NCBI RefSeq assembly: GCF_023155805.1
Contig: NZ_JAKNUW010000004.1
Coordinates: forward strand, 116,523 to 180,522
Length of the DNA: 64,000 nucleotides
From: Micrococcus lacusdianchii
GTDB lineage: Bacteria; Actinomycetota; Actinomycetes; Actinomycetales; Micrococcaceae
Direction: 5' to 3'
Positions 36,179 through 44,780 of the stretch are shown piece by piece. Within the stretch, counting starts at the first letter, position 1, and the number at the start of each line of letters is the position of its first letter. The position numbers and the translations under genes are program-made. The notes below the pieces were generated by a model. That model was given only the letters and a program-made list of their open reading frames with translations, searched no databases and was not told the DNA's origin.

Positions 36179-36251
36179 TGACCCCAGCGGGATTCGAACC
36201 CGCGTTACCGCCGTGAGAGGGCGGCGTACTAGGCCGCTATACGATGGGGCC
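36179..36251 (-). tRNA. tRNA-Glu (CTC), copy 1
   Basis: 73 nt. Anticodon stem-loop CCGCC-CTCTCAC-GGCGG gives anticodon CTC. T-arm GCGGG-TTCGAAT-CCCGC; acceptor GGCCCCA pairs with TGGGGTC (one G-U); discriminator A; CCA not encoded. Identical to the copy at 36408-36480. Confidence 0.96.
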
Positions 36252-36303
36252 GCTCTGCCCGAGGCAGCTGCCGCTCCCGGGATCCCCGGTGGGCGACTCG
36301 GAA

Positions 36304-36332
36304 AACCTACCAGGACTCCTGGCGCCGTGCAA
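36304..36332 (-). promoter_or_regulatory. Promoter of tRNA-Glu copy 1 (TTGCAC-N17-TAGGTT)
   Basis: On the minus strand TTGCAC (36327-36332) is followed by a 17-bp spacer and TAGGTT (36304-36309), 52 bp upstream of the tRNA. The same -35 sequence occurs at tRNA-Lys. It shows that this copy has its own promoter. Confidence 0.6.
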
Positions 36333-36366
36333 CTCGGCGGCCGTGTCGCGCTTTCCCGGAAACGAC

Positions 36367-36397
36367 GCAGGCCCGGTCCGTGGTGGACCGGGCCTGC
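36367..36397 (-). terminator. Terminator hairpin of tRNA-Glu copy 2
   Basis: Same perfect 13-bp stem and 5-nt loop as at 36138-36168, starting 10 nt after the second tRNA-Glu. It separates the two Glu genes transcriptionally. Confidence 0.8.
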
Positions 36398-36407
36398 TTT
36401 CTCACTG

Positions 36408-36480
36408 TGACCCCAGCGGGATTCGAACCCGCGTTACCGCCGTGAGAGGGCGGCGTACTAGGCCGCTATACGATGGGGCC
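36408..36480 (-). tRNA. tRNA-Glu (CTC), copy 2
   Basis: Identical 73-nt gene to copy 1. The duplication extends through the downstream hairpin with a single base difference in the linker. Confidence 0.96.
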
Positions 36481-36568
36481 GTGCGCTGTCCGCGAGGAAC
36501 AACCGAGGAATCATGGCTGATTCCCGGAATCGGGATCATGCGACCTGAGGTCACCGACCACCGACTCG

Positions 36569-36640
36569 CTGGGGTACCAGGACTCGAACCTAGAATGACG
36601 GTACCAGAAACCGTTGTGTTGCCAATTACACCATACCCCA
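36569..36640 (-). tRNA. tRNA-Gln (CTG)
   Basis: 72 nt. Anticodon stem-loop ACGGT-TTCTGGT-ACCGT gives anticodon CTG. Acceptor TGGGGTA pairs with TACCCCA, discriminator G as usual for Gln; T-loop TTCGAGT; CCA not encoded. It is first of the Gln-Glu-Glu series. A TAGAGT box at the end of the HAD gene (36720-36725, minus) may be its promoter. Confidence 0.95.
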
Positions 36641-36722
36641 CTGATGTGTCAAGAGCAGATCTCGACGTCAATGCTGTTCAGTTGTCGGCATTCCCGGGTC
36701 TCCCCGGCAACGAGAAAGAACT

Positions 36723-37550
36723 CTACACGGTGTTCCCGGTGGATGCCAAATCCATCCCGGCAGCGGGGAACCAGGCCGCCAGCGCGCCCAGCCCGTCGAT
36801 CCACCAGGTCCGCTCCGAGGCGTCCCATGCCGGCCCCTGCATCGCCGCGTCCCCGGCCGCGGGGGTCTGCCCGGGCACCGGCCGGCGCAGCCACACGGGC
36901 ACGAGCCCGGCCCCCTGAGCCCCGCGCACGTCGTTCTCCAGGCTGTCCCCCACGCACGCCACCCGCTCCGGGGGGAGGCCGAGCCGACGGCACCCCTCCA
37001 GGAACGGCGCCGGGTCCGGCTTCGGGGCTCCGGCGGTGTCCGAGCCCACCAGCACGGCCACGTCGGCCAGGCCGATCGCGTCCGCCTTGCCGCGCTGGTA
37101 CGCCTCCACGTTGTTGGTCACGATCCCGACGCCGACGCCGGCCGCCCGCAGCCCCGCCAGGGCCGCGACGACGTCGTCGAACACGCGCCAGTGGGAGCGC
37201 ACCCGCTTCTCGTATCCGTCGGTCCAGAGGCCGGCGTCCGGCTCGGTGCGATCGGCCGGGGCACCGAGCCGGGCCAGGGCGTCCCGGGCACGGGCCAGGC
37301 GCTGGCCCAGGAAGTCCAGCTCCCCGGCCAGGTAGCGCGGATAGTGGCCGCCGAGGTCCGCAGCGAAGTGCTCGGCGGCCGCGGCGAACGCCGCAGACCC
37401 CTCGTCGGGCGCCTGCGGCCACTGGACCCGCACGGTTTCAGCGAACGCGGGCAGCTGCGCTGCGCGCAGGTCCAGGAGGGTGTCGTCGAGGTCGAACAGC
37501 ACCCCCTCCACCGGGGCGTGGGAGGGGGCGCCGTCCACGGACTCGGTCAC
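36723..37550 (-). CDS. HAD-superfamily phosphatase
   Basis: 275 residues, GTG start 11 bp after gltX. All four HAD motifs are visible: FDLDDT (19-24, Asp nucleophile), IVTNN (motif II), KPDPAPF (motif III Lys), and GDSLENDVRGAQGAG (motif IV). A helical cap lies between motifs I and II. A Mg-dependent phosphohydrolase of the subfamily I (YjjG/pyrimidine-nucleotidase-like) type; substrate unknown. The upstream gltX gene probably shares its transcript. Its stop codon lies inside the possible tRNA-Gln -10 box. Confidence 0.85.
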   Translation of the reverse strand: MTESVDGAPSHAPVEGVLFDLDDTLLDLRAAQLPAFAETVRVQWPQAPDEGSAAFAAAAEHFAADLGGHYPRYLAGELDFLGQRLARARDALARLGAPADRTEPDAGLWTDGYEKRVRSHWRVFDDVVAALAGLRAAGVGVGIVTNNVEAYQRGKADAIGLADVAVLVGSDTAGAPKPDPAPFLEGCRRLGLPPERVACVGDSLENDVRGAQGAGLVPVWLRRPVPGQTPAAGDAAMQGPAWDASERTWWIDGLGALAAWFPAAGMDLASTGNTV

Positions 37551-37561
37551 GGCTGGACGGC

Positions 37562-39133
37562 TCAGGCCGCGGTCTGCTCGGCTGCGAAGCGGTCCAGGCG
37601 CGCGAGAGCAGACTCCTTGCCGAGGATCTCGAGGGACTCGAACAGGGGCGGGGACACCTTCTTGCCGGTCGCGGCCACGCGCACGGGGCCGAACGCCTGG
37701 CGGGGCTTCAGGCCCAGGCCGTCGATGAGCGCGGCACGCAGGGCCGCCTCGATCCTCTCGGTGGTGAACTCGTCCTCGTCGAGGCCCACGAGCGCCTCCC
37801 GCGCGGCGGCCACGGCGCCCGGCAGGTCGGCGGGCATGCCCTTGAGCGCGCCCTCCGCCGTCGTGATCTGCTCGTCCGGGGTGAAGAGGAAGGCGAGCAT
37901 GTCCACGGCCTCGCCGAGCAGGGCGACGCGCTCCTGCACCAGGGGCGCCGCGGCATCGAGGATCGCGGACTCGCGCTCGGTGAGCTCCTCCCCCACCAGG
38001 CCTGCCTCGCGCAGGTACGGGACCAGCCGGTCGCGGAAGTCGGCCGGCTCGAGCAGGCGGATGTGCGTGCCGTTGATGGCCACGGCCTTCTTCTCATCGA
38101 AGCGGGCCGGGTTGGCGAGCACCTTGTGGATGTCGAAGTGCTGCACGAACTGCTCGGGCGTGAAGATGTCCTCGTCTGCGGACAGGGACCAGCCGAGCAG
38201 GGCCAGGTAGTTCAGCAGCCCCTCCGGGATGAAGCCGTGGTCGCGGTGCAGGAACAGGTTGGACTGCGGGTCGCGCTTGGAGAGCTTCTTGTTGCCCTCG
38301 CCCATGACGTACGGCAGATGCCCGAAGACGGGCATGTACGCGGCCACCCCGATCGCGTGGAGCGCCCGGTACAGGGCGATCTGGCGCGGGGTGGAGGAGA
38401 GCAGGTCCTCGCCGCGCAGCACGTGGGTGATGCCCATGAGGGCGTCGTCCACCGGGTTGACCAGGGTGTACAGGGGCGAGCCGTCCGCGCGGACCACCAC
38501 GAAGTCCGGCACGGAGCCGGCCTTGAACGTGATCTCGCCGCGCACCAGGTCCGTGAAGGTGATGTCCGTATCCGGCATCCGCAGGCGCCACACGGGCTGA
38601 CGGCCCTCGGCCTCGTACGCGGCGATCTGCTCGGCGGTGAGGTCCCGGTCGGCGCCGTCGTAGCCCAGCTTGGGGTCCCGGCCGGCGGCCCGGTGGCGGG
38701 CCTCGGTCTCCTCCGGGGTGGAGTAGGACGGGTAGATGTGGCCGCCGGCCTTGAGCTGGGCAATCACGTCCGCGTAGATCTCCCCGCGCTGGGACTGGCG
38801 GTACGGCTCGTGCGGGCCGCCGACCTCGACGCCCTCGTCCCAGTCGATCCCGAGCCAGCGCATGGCCTCGAGCAGCTGCCGGTAGGACTCCTCCGAGTCC
38901 CGCTTGGCGTCGGTGTCCTCGATGCGGAAGACCAGCTTCCCGCCGGTGTGCCGCGCCCAGCCCCAGTTGAACAGGGCCGTGCGGATCAGGCCCACGTGGG
39001 GGGTGCCGGTGGGCGAGGGGCAGAACCTCACCCGCACGGGGGTGTCGGCGTCCACCTGGGGCACGTCGGCGAAGATGGCGGGCGCGTTCTCGGCGGCCGT
39101 GGTGTCAGAGGCGGGGGCGGTGGCGTCAGTCAT
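37562..39133 (-). CDS. gltX: Glutamyl-tRNA synthetase
   Basis: 523 residues. Class I signature in [20 protein letters not shown] (HIGH-like PHVG at 45-48), [16 protein letters not shown], and the KMSKS-like loop NKKLSKRD. An N-terminal extension of ~30 residues rich in Ala/Thr precedes the catalytic core, as in other actinobacteria. It charges tRNA-Glu, whose two genes lie 1 kb downstream. A TAGACT -10 box ends 10 nt before the ATG, so the mRNA leader is at most a few nucleotides. Confidence 0.95.
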   Translation of the reverse strand: MTDATAPASDTTAAENAPAIFADVPQVDADTPVRVRFCPSPTGTPHVGLIRTALFNWGWARHTGGKLVFRIEDTDAKRDSEESYRQLLEAMRWLGIDWDEGVEVGGPHEPYRQSQRGEIYADVIAQLKAGGHIYPSYSTPEETEARHRAAGRDPKLGYDGADRDLTAEQIAAYEAEGRQPVWRLRMPDTDITFTDLVRGEITFKAGSVPDFVVVRADGSPLYTLVNPVDDALMGITHVLRGEDLLSSTPRQIALYRALHAIGVAAYMPVFGHLPYVMGEGNKKLSKRDPQSNLFLHRDHGFIPEGLLNYLALLGWSLSADEDIFTPEQFVQHFDIHKVLANPARFDEKKAVAINGTHIRLLEPADFRDRLVPYLREAGLVGEELTERESAILDAAAPLVQERVALLGEAVDMLAFLFTPDEQITTAEGALKGMPADLPGAVAAAREALVGLDEDEFTTERIEAALRAALIDGLGLKPRQAFGPVRVAATGKKVSPPLFESLEILGKESALARLDRFAAEQTAA

Positions 39134-39143
39134 GGTGCCCCCG

Positions 39144-39149
39144 AGTCTA
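39144..39149 (-). promoter_or_regulatory. gltX promoter -10 box (TAGACT)
   Basis: TAGACT followed by CGGGGGCACC and ATG. metG has a closely similar arrangement (TAGACT then CGGGGACC and GTG), giving very short leaders in both aminoacyl-tRNA synthetase genes. Confidence 0.55.
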
Positions 39150-39184
39150 CGCGGGGAGTCTCCGCGCGGGCCCGGGCGCGACGA

Positions 39185-39216
39185 CGGCGACGCCCCCGCA
39201 CGTGGGGGCGTCGCCG
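39185..39216 (-). terminator. Terminator of the FAH-family gene
   Basis: Perfect 13-bp stem, CGGCGACGCCCCC and GGGGGCGTCGCCG, loop GCACGT, 17 bp after the stop at 39234. No U-tract. Confidence 0.8.
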
Positions 39217-39233
39217 CCGTCGGTGGGGGCGCG

Positions 39234-40028
39234 TCAGCGGCGCAGGTGCGTGAGGAGCGTGCCGATGCCCTCGACCTCGCACTCCACGCGCTGGCCGGCG
39301 TCGACGATGCCGACGCCCGAGGCGGTGCCGGTCAGTATCACGTCGCCGGGCAGGAGGGTGAAGGCCTCGGAGATCGCGGAGACGAGCTCCTTGACGCCGA
39401 AGACCATGTCCGCGGTCGTGCCGTCCTGGCGGGTCTCGCCGTCGAGCCGGGACGTGATGCGCAGGCCGCCGGCCGGCTCCACGTCCAGCTCGGTCTCGAT
39501 CCATGGGCCCAGCGGGCAGGCGCCGTCGAAGCCCTTGGCGCGGGCCCATTGCAGGTCTGTGCGCTGGGCGTCGCGGGCGGTGAGGTCGTTGGCCACGGTG
39601 TAGCCGAAGACGACGTCGTCCACGCGGGAGACGGGCACGTCCTTGCAGATGGTGCCGATGACGACGGCGAGCTCGGCCTCGTAGGAGATCTCCTCCGACC
39701 AGCTGGGCAGGGTCACGGGCTCGTTCGGACCCACGACGGCGGTGTTCGGCTTGAGGAAGAACTGCGGCGAGGCGGGGACCTCGTTGCCGAGCTCCTTCGC
39801 GTGGTCGGCCCAGTTGCGGCCGACGCCCACGATCTTGGAGCGCGGGATGATCGGCGCGACCAGACGCACGTCCTCGAGACGGTGGGTGGCGCCGGTGGGC
39901 TGGATCCCGTGGAAGAACGGGTCGCCCTGCAGAGCGGTGATGCTCAGCTCGGCGGGATCGGCGTCGGCCGGACCCTCCACGATGCCGTAGGTCGGTTCGG
40001 CCTGGTCCACGAAACGGGCGATGCGCAT
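39234..40028 (-). CDS. Fumarylacetoacetate hydrolase (FAH) family protein
   Basis: 264 residues from ATG at 40028, 7 nt after a TAGGCT box (leaderless). FAH-fold motifs: [33 protein letters not shown], the metal-binding acidic set around [14 protein letters not shown], and [14 protein letters not shown]. Family members are Mg-dependent C-C hydrolases, isomerases or oxaloacetate decarboxylases, so the reaction cannot be named. A FAH gene near gltX is common in actinobacteria. Confidence 0.88.
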   Translation of the reverse strand: MRIARFVDQAEPTYGIVEGPADADPAELSITALQGDPFFHGIQPTGATHRLEDVRLVAPIIPRSKIVGVGRNWADHAKELGNEVPASPQFFLKPNTAVVGPNEPVTLPSWSEEISYEAELAVVIGTICKDVPVSRVDDVVFGYTVANDLTARDAQRTDLQWARAKGFDGACPLGPWIETELDVEPAGGLRITSRLDGETRQDGTTADMVFGVKELVSAISEAFTLLPGDVILTGTASGVGIVDAGQRVECEVEGIGTLLTHLRR

Positions 40029-40035
40029 GGCCGCC

Positions 40036-40041
40036 AGCCTA
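40036..40041 (-). promoter_or_regulatory. FAH-gene leaderless promoter (TAGGCT, 7 nt to ATG)
   Basis: TAGGCT then GGCGGCC then the ATG at 40028. Confidence 0.6.
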
Positions 40042-40101
40042 GTGGGTGAGCAGCGGGCGCCGTCGCCGGACACCCCACCCGATGCCGACCCCGCTGACGC
40101 C

Positions 40102-40179
40102 GCGAGCCAGACGATTCGGCCGCGCCCGACGGCCCAGGGCGACCGATTCGTCTGGCTCGCGGGCGGATTCGTCTGGCTC
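40102..40179. repeat. Three copies of a GAGCCAGACGAATC repeat, two forming a long hairpin
   Basis: Copy 1 (40102-40119, GCGAGCCAGACGATTCGG) is inverted relative to copy 2 (40143-40160), with one mismatch over 18 bp and a 23-nt loop. Copy 3 (40166-40179, GATTCGTCTGGCTC) is a direct repeat of copy 2, 22 bp on. They fill the 189-bp gap between ybdD and the FAH gene. The hairpin could terminate the cstA-ybdD transcript; the third copy is unexplained. Confidence 0.7.
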
Positions 40180-40217
40180 AGCACGGTGCGGCGCGGTACA
40201 GGGCGGGTCGAGACCGC

Positions 40218-40463
40218 TCAGCAGCAGCGGCTGCCCGGATTCGCCTCCTGGCGGGCGTACTCGGCCCGCCAGAACTCCCGCTCGGTCATCGGCGCGCGCT
40301 CCGGATGGTGGGCCCGGTGGTGGGCCACGTACGCGTCGTACTTCCCCTCGCCGGAGAGCTGGCGGACCCACCAGCGCGCCCGGGCCCACACCCCGGGCCG
40401 AGACGGGCCGGCCGGGCCCTCCGCGATGGAGGGCCCGGCCGGCGTCACGCGCGGATCGGCCAC
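40218..40463 (-). CDS. YbdD/YjiX family small protein
   Basis: 81 residues, GTG start one base after the cstA stop. The family pattern is clear: LSGEGKYDAYVAHHRAHHPE, then APMTEREFWRAEYARQE and the terminal SRCC. YbdD/YjiX proteins are encoded next to CstA/BtsT pyruvate or peptide transporters and are needed for their activity in Escherichia coli. This gene looks intact although the upstream cstA lacks its 5' end. Confidence 0.88.
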   Translation of the reverse strand: MADPRVTPAGPSIAEGPAGPSRPGVWARARWWVRQLSGEGKYDAYVAHHRAHHPERAPMTEREFWRAEYARQEANPGSRCC

Positions 40464-40464
40464 G

Positions 40465-42372
40465 TCAGTGACCCCGCACCGGCTGCTTCTCCGCCGGCAG
40501 CGCGTCCCACTGCCGCTGCAGCTCCTTCTCCTCGGCCGTGGCGAACAGGCCGGCCGGGGCGAAGCGCCGCGAGGGCACGTACGGGTCCTGGTGGTCGACG
40601 ACCTCCGTGGACCGGAACGCGCGCACCGTGGCGAGCACCGACGTCGTGATGACGATCAGCGCCAGCGTCAGGAAGACCACGGACAGCGTGCCCTGGATGA
40701 AGGTGTTGCGGACCACGGCCTCCATGGCCGGCACGGACTTCGCCGCCCCGAAGCTCGTCTGCCCGGCGGCCAGGGCGTCCTGTAACGCGCGGTGCTGCGC
40801 CCAGTAGCCCACGGCCGGGATCGGGGAGAAGATCTTGTACAGGCTCGCCACCGTGGTCACGACCGTGATGAACGCCAGCGGCAGGGCGACGATCCACAGG
40901 CCGCGGAAGTGCCGCCGCTTGGCCACGATCGCCAGGACCACGGCGAGCGCGATCGAGGCCAGCAGCTGGTTGGCGATGCCGAACAGCGGGAACAGCGTGT
41001 TGATGCCCCCGAGCGGGTCGGTGACGCCCATCAGCAACACCGCGCCCCAGGCGGCGACCATGATGGCGGTGCACAGCCAGGCACCCGGCCGCCAGTTCAC
41101 GTCCTTGAAGCGGGGGACCACGTTGCCCAGGGAGTCCTGGAGCATGAACCGGGCCACACGCGTGCCGGCGTCCACGGCGGTGAGGATGAACAGCGCCTCG
41201 AACATGATGGCGAAGTGGTACCAGAAGCCCATCAGGGACTCCCCGCCGATCAGCTGCCCCATGATCATGGACAGGCCCACCGCGAGCGTGGGGGCGCCGC
41301 CGGTGCGGGACACCACGGACTCCTCCCCCACCAGGGCCGCCAGGCCGGACAGGTCCTGGGCGGACACGTCCACGCCGGCCAGGCCCAGGGACATCACCCA
41401 CGTGGCCGCGGACTCCGGGGTGCCGCCGGTGAGCGCCGCCGGGGAGTTCATGGCGAAGTAGATGCCGCGGTCCAGGGTGACGGCCGCCACGAGCGCCATG
41501 ACGGCCACGAAGGCCTCCATGAGCATGCCGCCGTAGCCGATGAACCGGGTCTGCCGCTCCTTCTCCACCATCTTGGGGGTGGTGCCGGAGGAGATCAGCG
41601 CGTGGAAGCCGGAGAGGGCGCCGCACGCGATGGTCACGAACAGGAACGGGAACAGCGAGCCGGGCCACACCGGGCCGGTCTGGCCGCCGGCGAACTCGGA
41701 GAACGCCGGGGCGGCCACGCGCGGCTGCACGATCACGATGGCCACCGCGAGGCCGGCGATCACGCCGATCTTCATGAACGTGGAGAGGTAGTCGCGCGGG
41801 GCCAGCAGCAGCCACACCGGCAGGACGGCGGCCACGAAGCCGTACACGATGATCCCCCAGGCGATCGTGGTGCGGTCGAGGGTGAACATCGCCGCGCCCC
41901 AGTCGGTCTCGGCGATCCAGCCGCCGCCGATGATGGCGGCCATCAGCAGCACGAAGCCGATGAGGGACACCTCGGCGATCCGGCCCGGTCGCAGGTAGCG
42001 CAGGTAGACCCCCATGAACAGGGCGATCGGGATGGTCATGGCCACGGAGAACACGCCCCACGGGGACTCGCCCAGCGCGTTGACCACGACGAGGGCCAGG
42101 ATGGCCGTGATGATCACCATGATCAACAGCGTGGCGATGATCGCCGCGGTGCCCCCGACGCGGCCCAGCTCGTCCCGGGCCATCTGGCCGAGCGAGCGGC
42201 CGCCGCGGCGCATCGAGAAGAACAGGACGAGGTAGTCCTGCACCGCGCCGGCCAGGATCACGCCCACGATGATCCAGACGGTGCCGGGCAGATAGCCCAT
42301 CTGCGCGGTGAGCACGGGGCCCACGAGCGGACCGGCGCCGGCGATGGCCGCGAAGTGGTGGCCGTAGAGCAC
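40465..42372 (-). pseudogene. cstA: Carbon starvation protein CstA, 5'-truncated
   Basis: 635 residues are open from a GTG at 42372, beginning LYGHHFAAIAGAGPLVGPVL. In family members this motif comes ~90 residues into a ~700-aa protein, after two membrane segments. Here in-frame homology ([21 protein letters not shown]) continues upstream only to the ilvE stop codon (42434), with no other start codon and no ribosome binding site. The rest (NINTLFPLFGIANQ-type, AGTRVARFMLQD, HALISSGTTPK motifs, many membrane helices) is intact. CstA imports pyruvate or peptides. Either the gene is a deletion remnant, is read by coupling from ilvE as a shortened protein, or the sequence has lost a segment. Confidence 0.75.
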
Positions 42373-42433
42373 GCGGCGGTCGGTGGCCGCGTAGTCCCGG
42401 CCGTCGGCCCGGTACTCGGCCGGGTGGCGCGGG

Positions 42434-43525
42434 TCAGACGAGGCGGCGCAGCCAGCCGTGCCGGTCCTCGACCGCGCCGGTCTGGATCCCGAGCAGCTCC
42501 TGACGGATCCGCAGGGTGACCTCGGTGCCGCCGGCGGACTCGATGACGTCGTCGCCGTCGAGCAGCCGCCCGATCGGGGTCACCACCGCCGCCGTGCCGC
42601 AGGCGAAGACCTCGGTGATCTCGCCCGAGCGCACGCCCTCGGCCCACTCGGCGAGGGTGACGCGACGCTCCTCGACGGTCAGGCCCATGTCCCGGCCCAG
42701 CTGGAGGATCGAGGAGCGGGTGACGCCCTCGAGGATCGTGCCGGTGAGGGCCGGGGTGACGAGTCGGCCGTCGGCGTGCACGAAGAACACGTTCATGCCG
42801 CCGAGCTCCTCGATCGCGTCGTCGTGGTACTGGTCGAGGAACACGACCTGGTCGGCGCCCTTGGCCGCGGCCTGCAGCTGGGGCAGCAGCGAGGCGGCGT
42901 AGTTGCCGCCGGTCTTGGCCGCGCCCGTGCCGCCCTTGCCGGCGCGGGCGTAGTCGCGCGAGACCCAGATGGTCACCGGCTTGAGCTCGCCGCCGAAGTA
43001 GTTGCCGGCCGGGGAGGCGATCACCATGTACCGCACCTGCCGGGCCGGGCGGACGCCGAGGAACGCCTCGGAGGCGAACATGAAGGGGCGCAGGTAGAGG
43101 GACTGGCCCGGGCCGGTGGGCACCCAGGCCCGGTCCGCCTCGAGCTGGGCCCGCAGCGAGCCGAGGAACAGCTCCTCGGGCAGCTCCGGCAGGGCCAGGC
43201 GGCGGGCGGAGCGGTTCAGGCGGGCCGCGTTGGCCTCCGGGCGGAACGTCCACACCGAGCCGTCCTCGTGCCGGTAGGCCTTCAGGCCCTCGAAGATCTC
43301 CTGGCCGTAGTGCAGCACCGCGGCCGAGGGGTCCAGGGAGATCGGTCCGTAGGGCTCCACCCGCGCGTCGTGCCACGCGCCGCCGTCCTCGTCCCACGTC
43401 CAGTCGATGGAGACCATGTGGTCCGTGAAGACGTCACCGAAGCCCGGGTTCTCCAGAATCTCGGCGCGCTCGGTCTCCGAGAGCGGGGACAGGTGCGGCT
43501 GACGCGTGAACGCGGACTCGGTCAC
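42434..43525 (-). CDS. ilvE: Branched-chain amino acid aminotransferase
   Basis: 363 residues from GTG at 43525, chosen because GAGGAGAG lies 4 nt upstream; an ATG at 43564 would add 13 residues. Fold-type IV PLP enzyme: [33 protein letters not shown], the PLP-lysine region [26 protein letters not shown], and [15 protein letters not shown]. It performs the last step of Ile, Leu and Val synthesis. It follows leuB. Its C-terminus ([17 protein letters not shown]) is of normal family type, which shows that the truncation at the junction affects cstA, not ilvE. Confidence 0.94.
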   Translation of the reverse strand: MTESAFTRQPHLSPLSETERAEILENPGFGDVFTDHMVSIDWTWDEDGGAWHDARVEPYGPISLDPSAAVLHYGQEIFEGLKAYRHEDGSVWTFRPEANAARLNRSARRLALPELPEELFLGSLRAQLEADRAWVPTGPGQSLYLRPFMFASEAFLGVRPARQVRYMVIASPAGNYFGGELKPVTIWVSRDYARAGKGGTGAAKTGGNYAASLLPQLQAAAKGADQVVFLDQYHDDAIEELGGMNVFFVHADGRLVTPALTGTILEGVTRSSILQLGRDMGLTVEERRVTLAEWAEGVRSGEITEVFACGTAAVVTPIGRLLDGDDVIESAGGTEVTLRIRQELLGIQTGAVEDRHGWLRRLV

Positions 43526-43591
43526 GGGACTCTCCTCGGACTGGGCGGACGGGGTCGGGTCCATGGTAGGCCCTGACGTGTGGTGTGGGTC

Positions 43592-44677
43592 TCAGAGGCG
43601 CGCAACGACGTCGGCGCCCACCTCGGCGGTGGACCCGCGCTCGGTGCCGCGCTCGGCCAGGTGCCCCCAGACGGCCCGGGTCAGGCGGTCCGCGGCCCCC
43701 TGCTCCCCCACGTGCTCGAGCAGCAGGCCCGCGGAGAGGATCGCCGCCACGGGGTCGGCGATCCCCTGGCCCGCGATGTCCGGGGCGGAGCCGTGGACGG
43801 GCTCGAACATCGATGGTGCAGTGCCCTCCACGTTGATGTTCGCCGAGGCGGCGAGCCCGATGCCGCCCGTGATCGCACCGGCGAGGTCCGTGAGGATGTC
43901 CCCGAACAGGTTGTCCGTGACGATCACGTCGAAGCGGGCGGGATCGGTGACCAGGACGATCGTGGCGGCGTCCACGTGCATGTAGTCCGTGGTCACCTCG
44001 GGGAACTCGGCCGCGACCTCCTCGAACGTGCGCCGCCACAGGTGGCCGGCGTGGACCAGGACGTTGTGCTTGTGCACCAGCGTGAGGCGTTTGCGCTCCG
44101 TGGCGGCAGCGCGGCGGAAGGCGTCCTGCACCACACGGCGCACGCCGTGGGCGGTGTTGACGGAGACCTCGGTGGCGATCTCATGCCCGGTGCCGGTGCG
44201 GAGGGCGCCGCCGTTGCCGACGTACGGGCCCTCGGTGCCTTCGCGGACCACCGTGAAGGCCACCTGGCCCGGCTCAGTGAGAGGGCTGGAGATCCCCGGG
44301 TAGAGCCGGGCCGGGCGCAGGTTCACGCCGTGGTCGAGCGCGAAGCGCAGCTTCAGCAGCATGCCCCGCTCGATCAGCCCGGACGGGATCCGGGTGTCCC
44401 CGGGGGCGGCGCCGACGGCCCCGAAGAGGATCGCGGCGTGGCCCCGCAGCGCCTCGAGCGTCTCGTCCGTGAGGGCCTCGCCGGTGGCGAGCCAGTGCTC
44501 CGCGCCGAGCGCGTACTCCGTCAGACGGGGTGCGGGGCGGCCCTCGGCGGCCAGGGCGGCCTCGAGCACGGCCACGGCCTGCTCGGTGACCTCCGGGCCG
44601 ATGCCGTCACCGCCGATCACGGCGATGTCCAGGGGTGCGGACGGGGACGCGGCGGGGGGGCTCGGCTGTGCGGTCAT
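43592..44677 (-). CDS. leuB: 3-isopropylmalate dehydrogenase
   Basis: 361 residues from ATG at 44677, 7 nt after a TATCCT box, so probably leaderless. [17 protein letters not shown] is the decarboxylating-dehydrogenase N-terminus; [64 protein letters not shown] and [13 protein letters not shown] carry substrate, Mg and NAD sites. It oxidises 3-isopropylmalate in leucine synthesis. ilvE follows after 66 bp. Confidence 0.95.
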   Translation of the reverse strand: MTAQPSPPAASPSAPLDIAVIGGDGIGPEVTEQAVAVLEAALAAEGRPAPRLTEYALGAEHWLATGEALTDETLEALRGHAAILFGAVGAAPGDTRIPSGLIERGMLLKLRFALDHGVNLRPARLYPGISSPLTEPGQVAFTVVREGTEGPYVGNGGALRTGTGHEIATEVSVNTAHGVRRVVQDAFRRAAATERKRLTLVHKHNVLVHAGHLWRRTFEEVAAEFPEVTTDYMHVDAATIVLVTDPARFDVIVTDNLFGDILTDLAGAITGGIGLAASANINVEGTAPSMFEPVHGSAPDIAGQGIADPVAAILSAGLLLEHVGEQGAADRLTRAVWGHLAERGTERGSTAEVGADVVARL

Positions 44678-44684
44678 GCGAGCC

Positions 44685-44690
44685 AGGATA
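44685..44690 (-). promoter_or_regulatory. leuB leaderless promoter (TATCCT, 7 nt to ATG)
   Basis: TATCCT then GGCTCGC then the ATG at 44677. The inverted repeat at 44711-44742 lies just upstream, around the -35 position. Confidence 0.6.
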
Positions 44691-44710
44691 GGAGTGGCCT
44701 CGCCACATGG

Positions 44711-44742
44711 CCAGGATCCGGACACCTGGTCTCGGATCCTGG
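44711..44742 (-). promoter_or_regulatory. Perfect 10-bp inverted repeat between metG and leuB
   Basis: CCAGGATCCG (44711-44720) and CGGATCCTGG (44733-44742) around a 12-nt spacer. It starts 38 bp after the metG stop and overlaps the -35/upstream region of leuB. It may end metG transcription or bind a regulator of leuB. It does not resemble the NdgR-type palindrome. Confidence 0.6.
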
Positions 44743-44780
44743 ACAGCGCACGGGGCCCGGACGGGGTCGGAGCGGGCAGT

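Noticed and set aside
36519..36531. Short palindrome GATTCCCGGAATC between tRNA-Gln and tRNA-Glu
   Set aside because: Only 6-bp arms with a one-base centre; no neighbour or second copy supports a function.
36012..36918. Open frames across the tRNA-Glu/Gln region on the plus strand
   Set aside because: They run antisense through tRNA genes and terminator hairpins; their shared protein ends only reflect the tandem tRNA duplication.
42258..42440. IlvE-CstA fusion by +1 frameshift at the ilvE stop
   Set aside because: The cstA frame is +1 relative to ilvE at the stop, but the GUC-UGA-C context has no good re-pairing for slippage, and a fusion of a soluble PLP enzyme to a membrane transporter is implausible.
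44711..44742. The inverted repeat before leuB as a third NdgR-type site
   Set aside because: It lacks TCTCA/TGAGA arms and has a 12-nt rather than 5-nt spacer.
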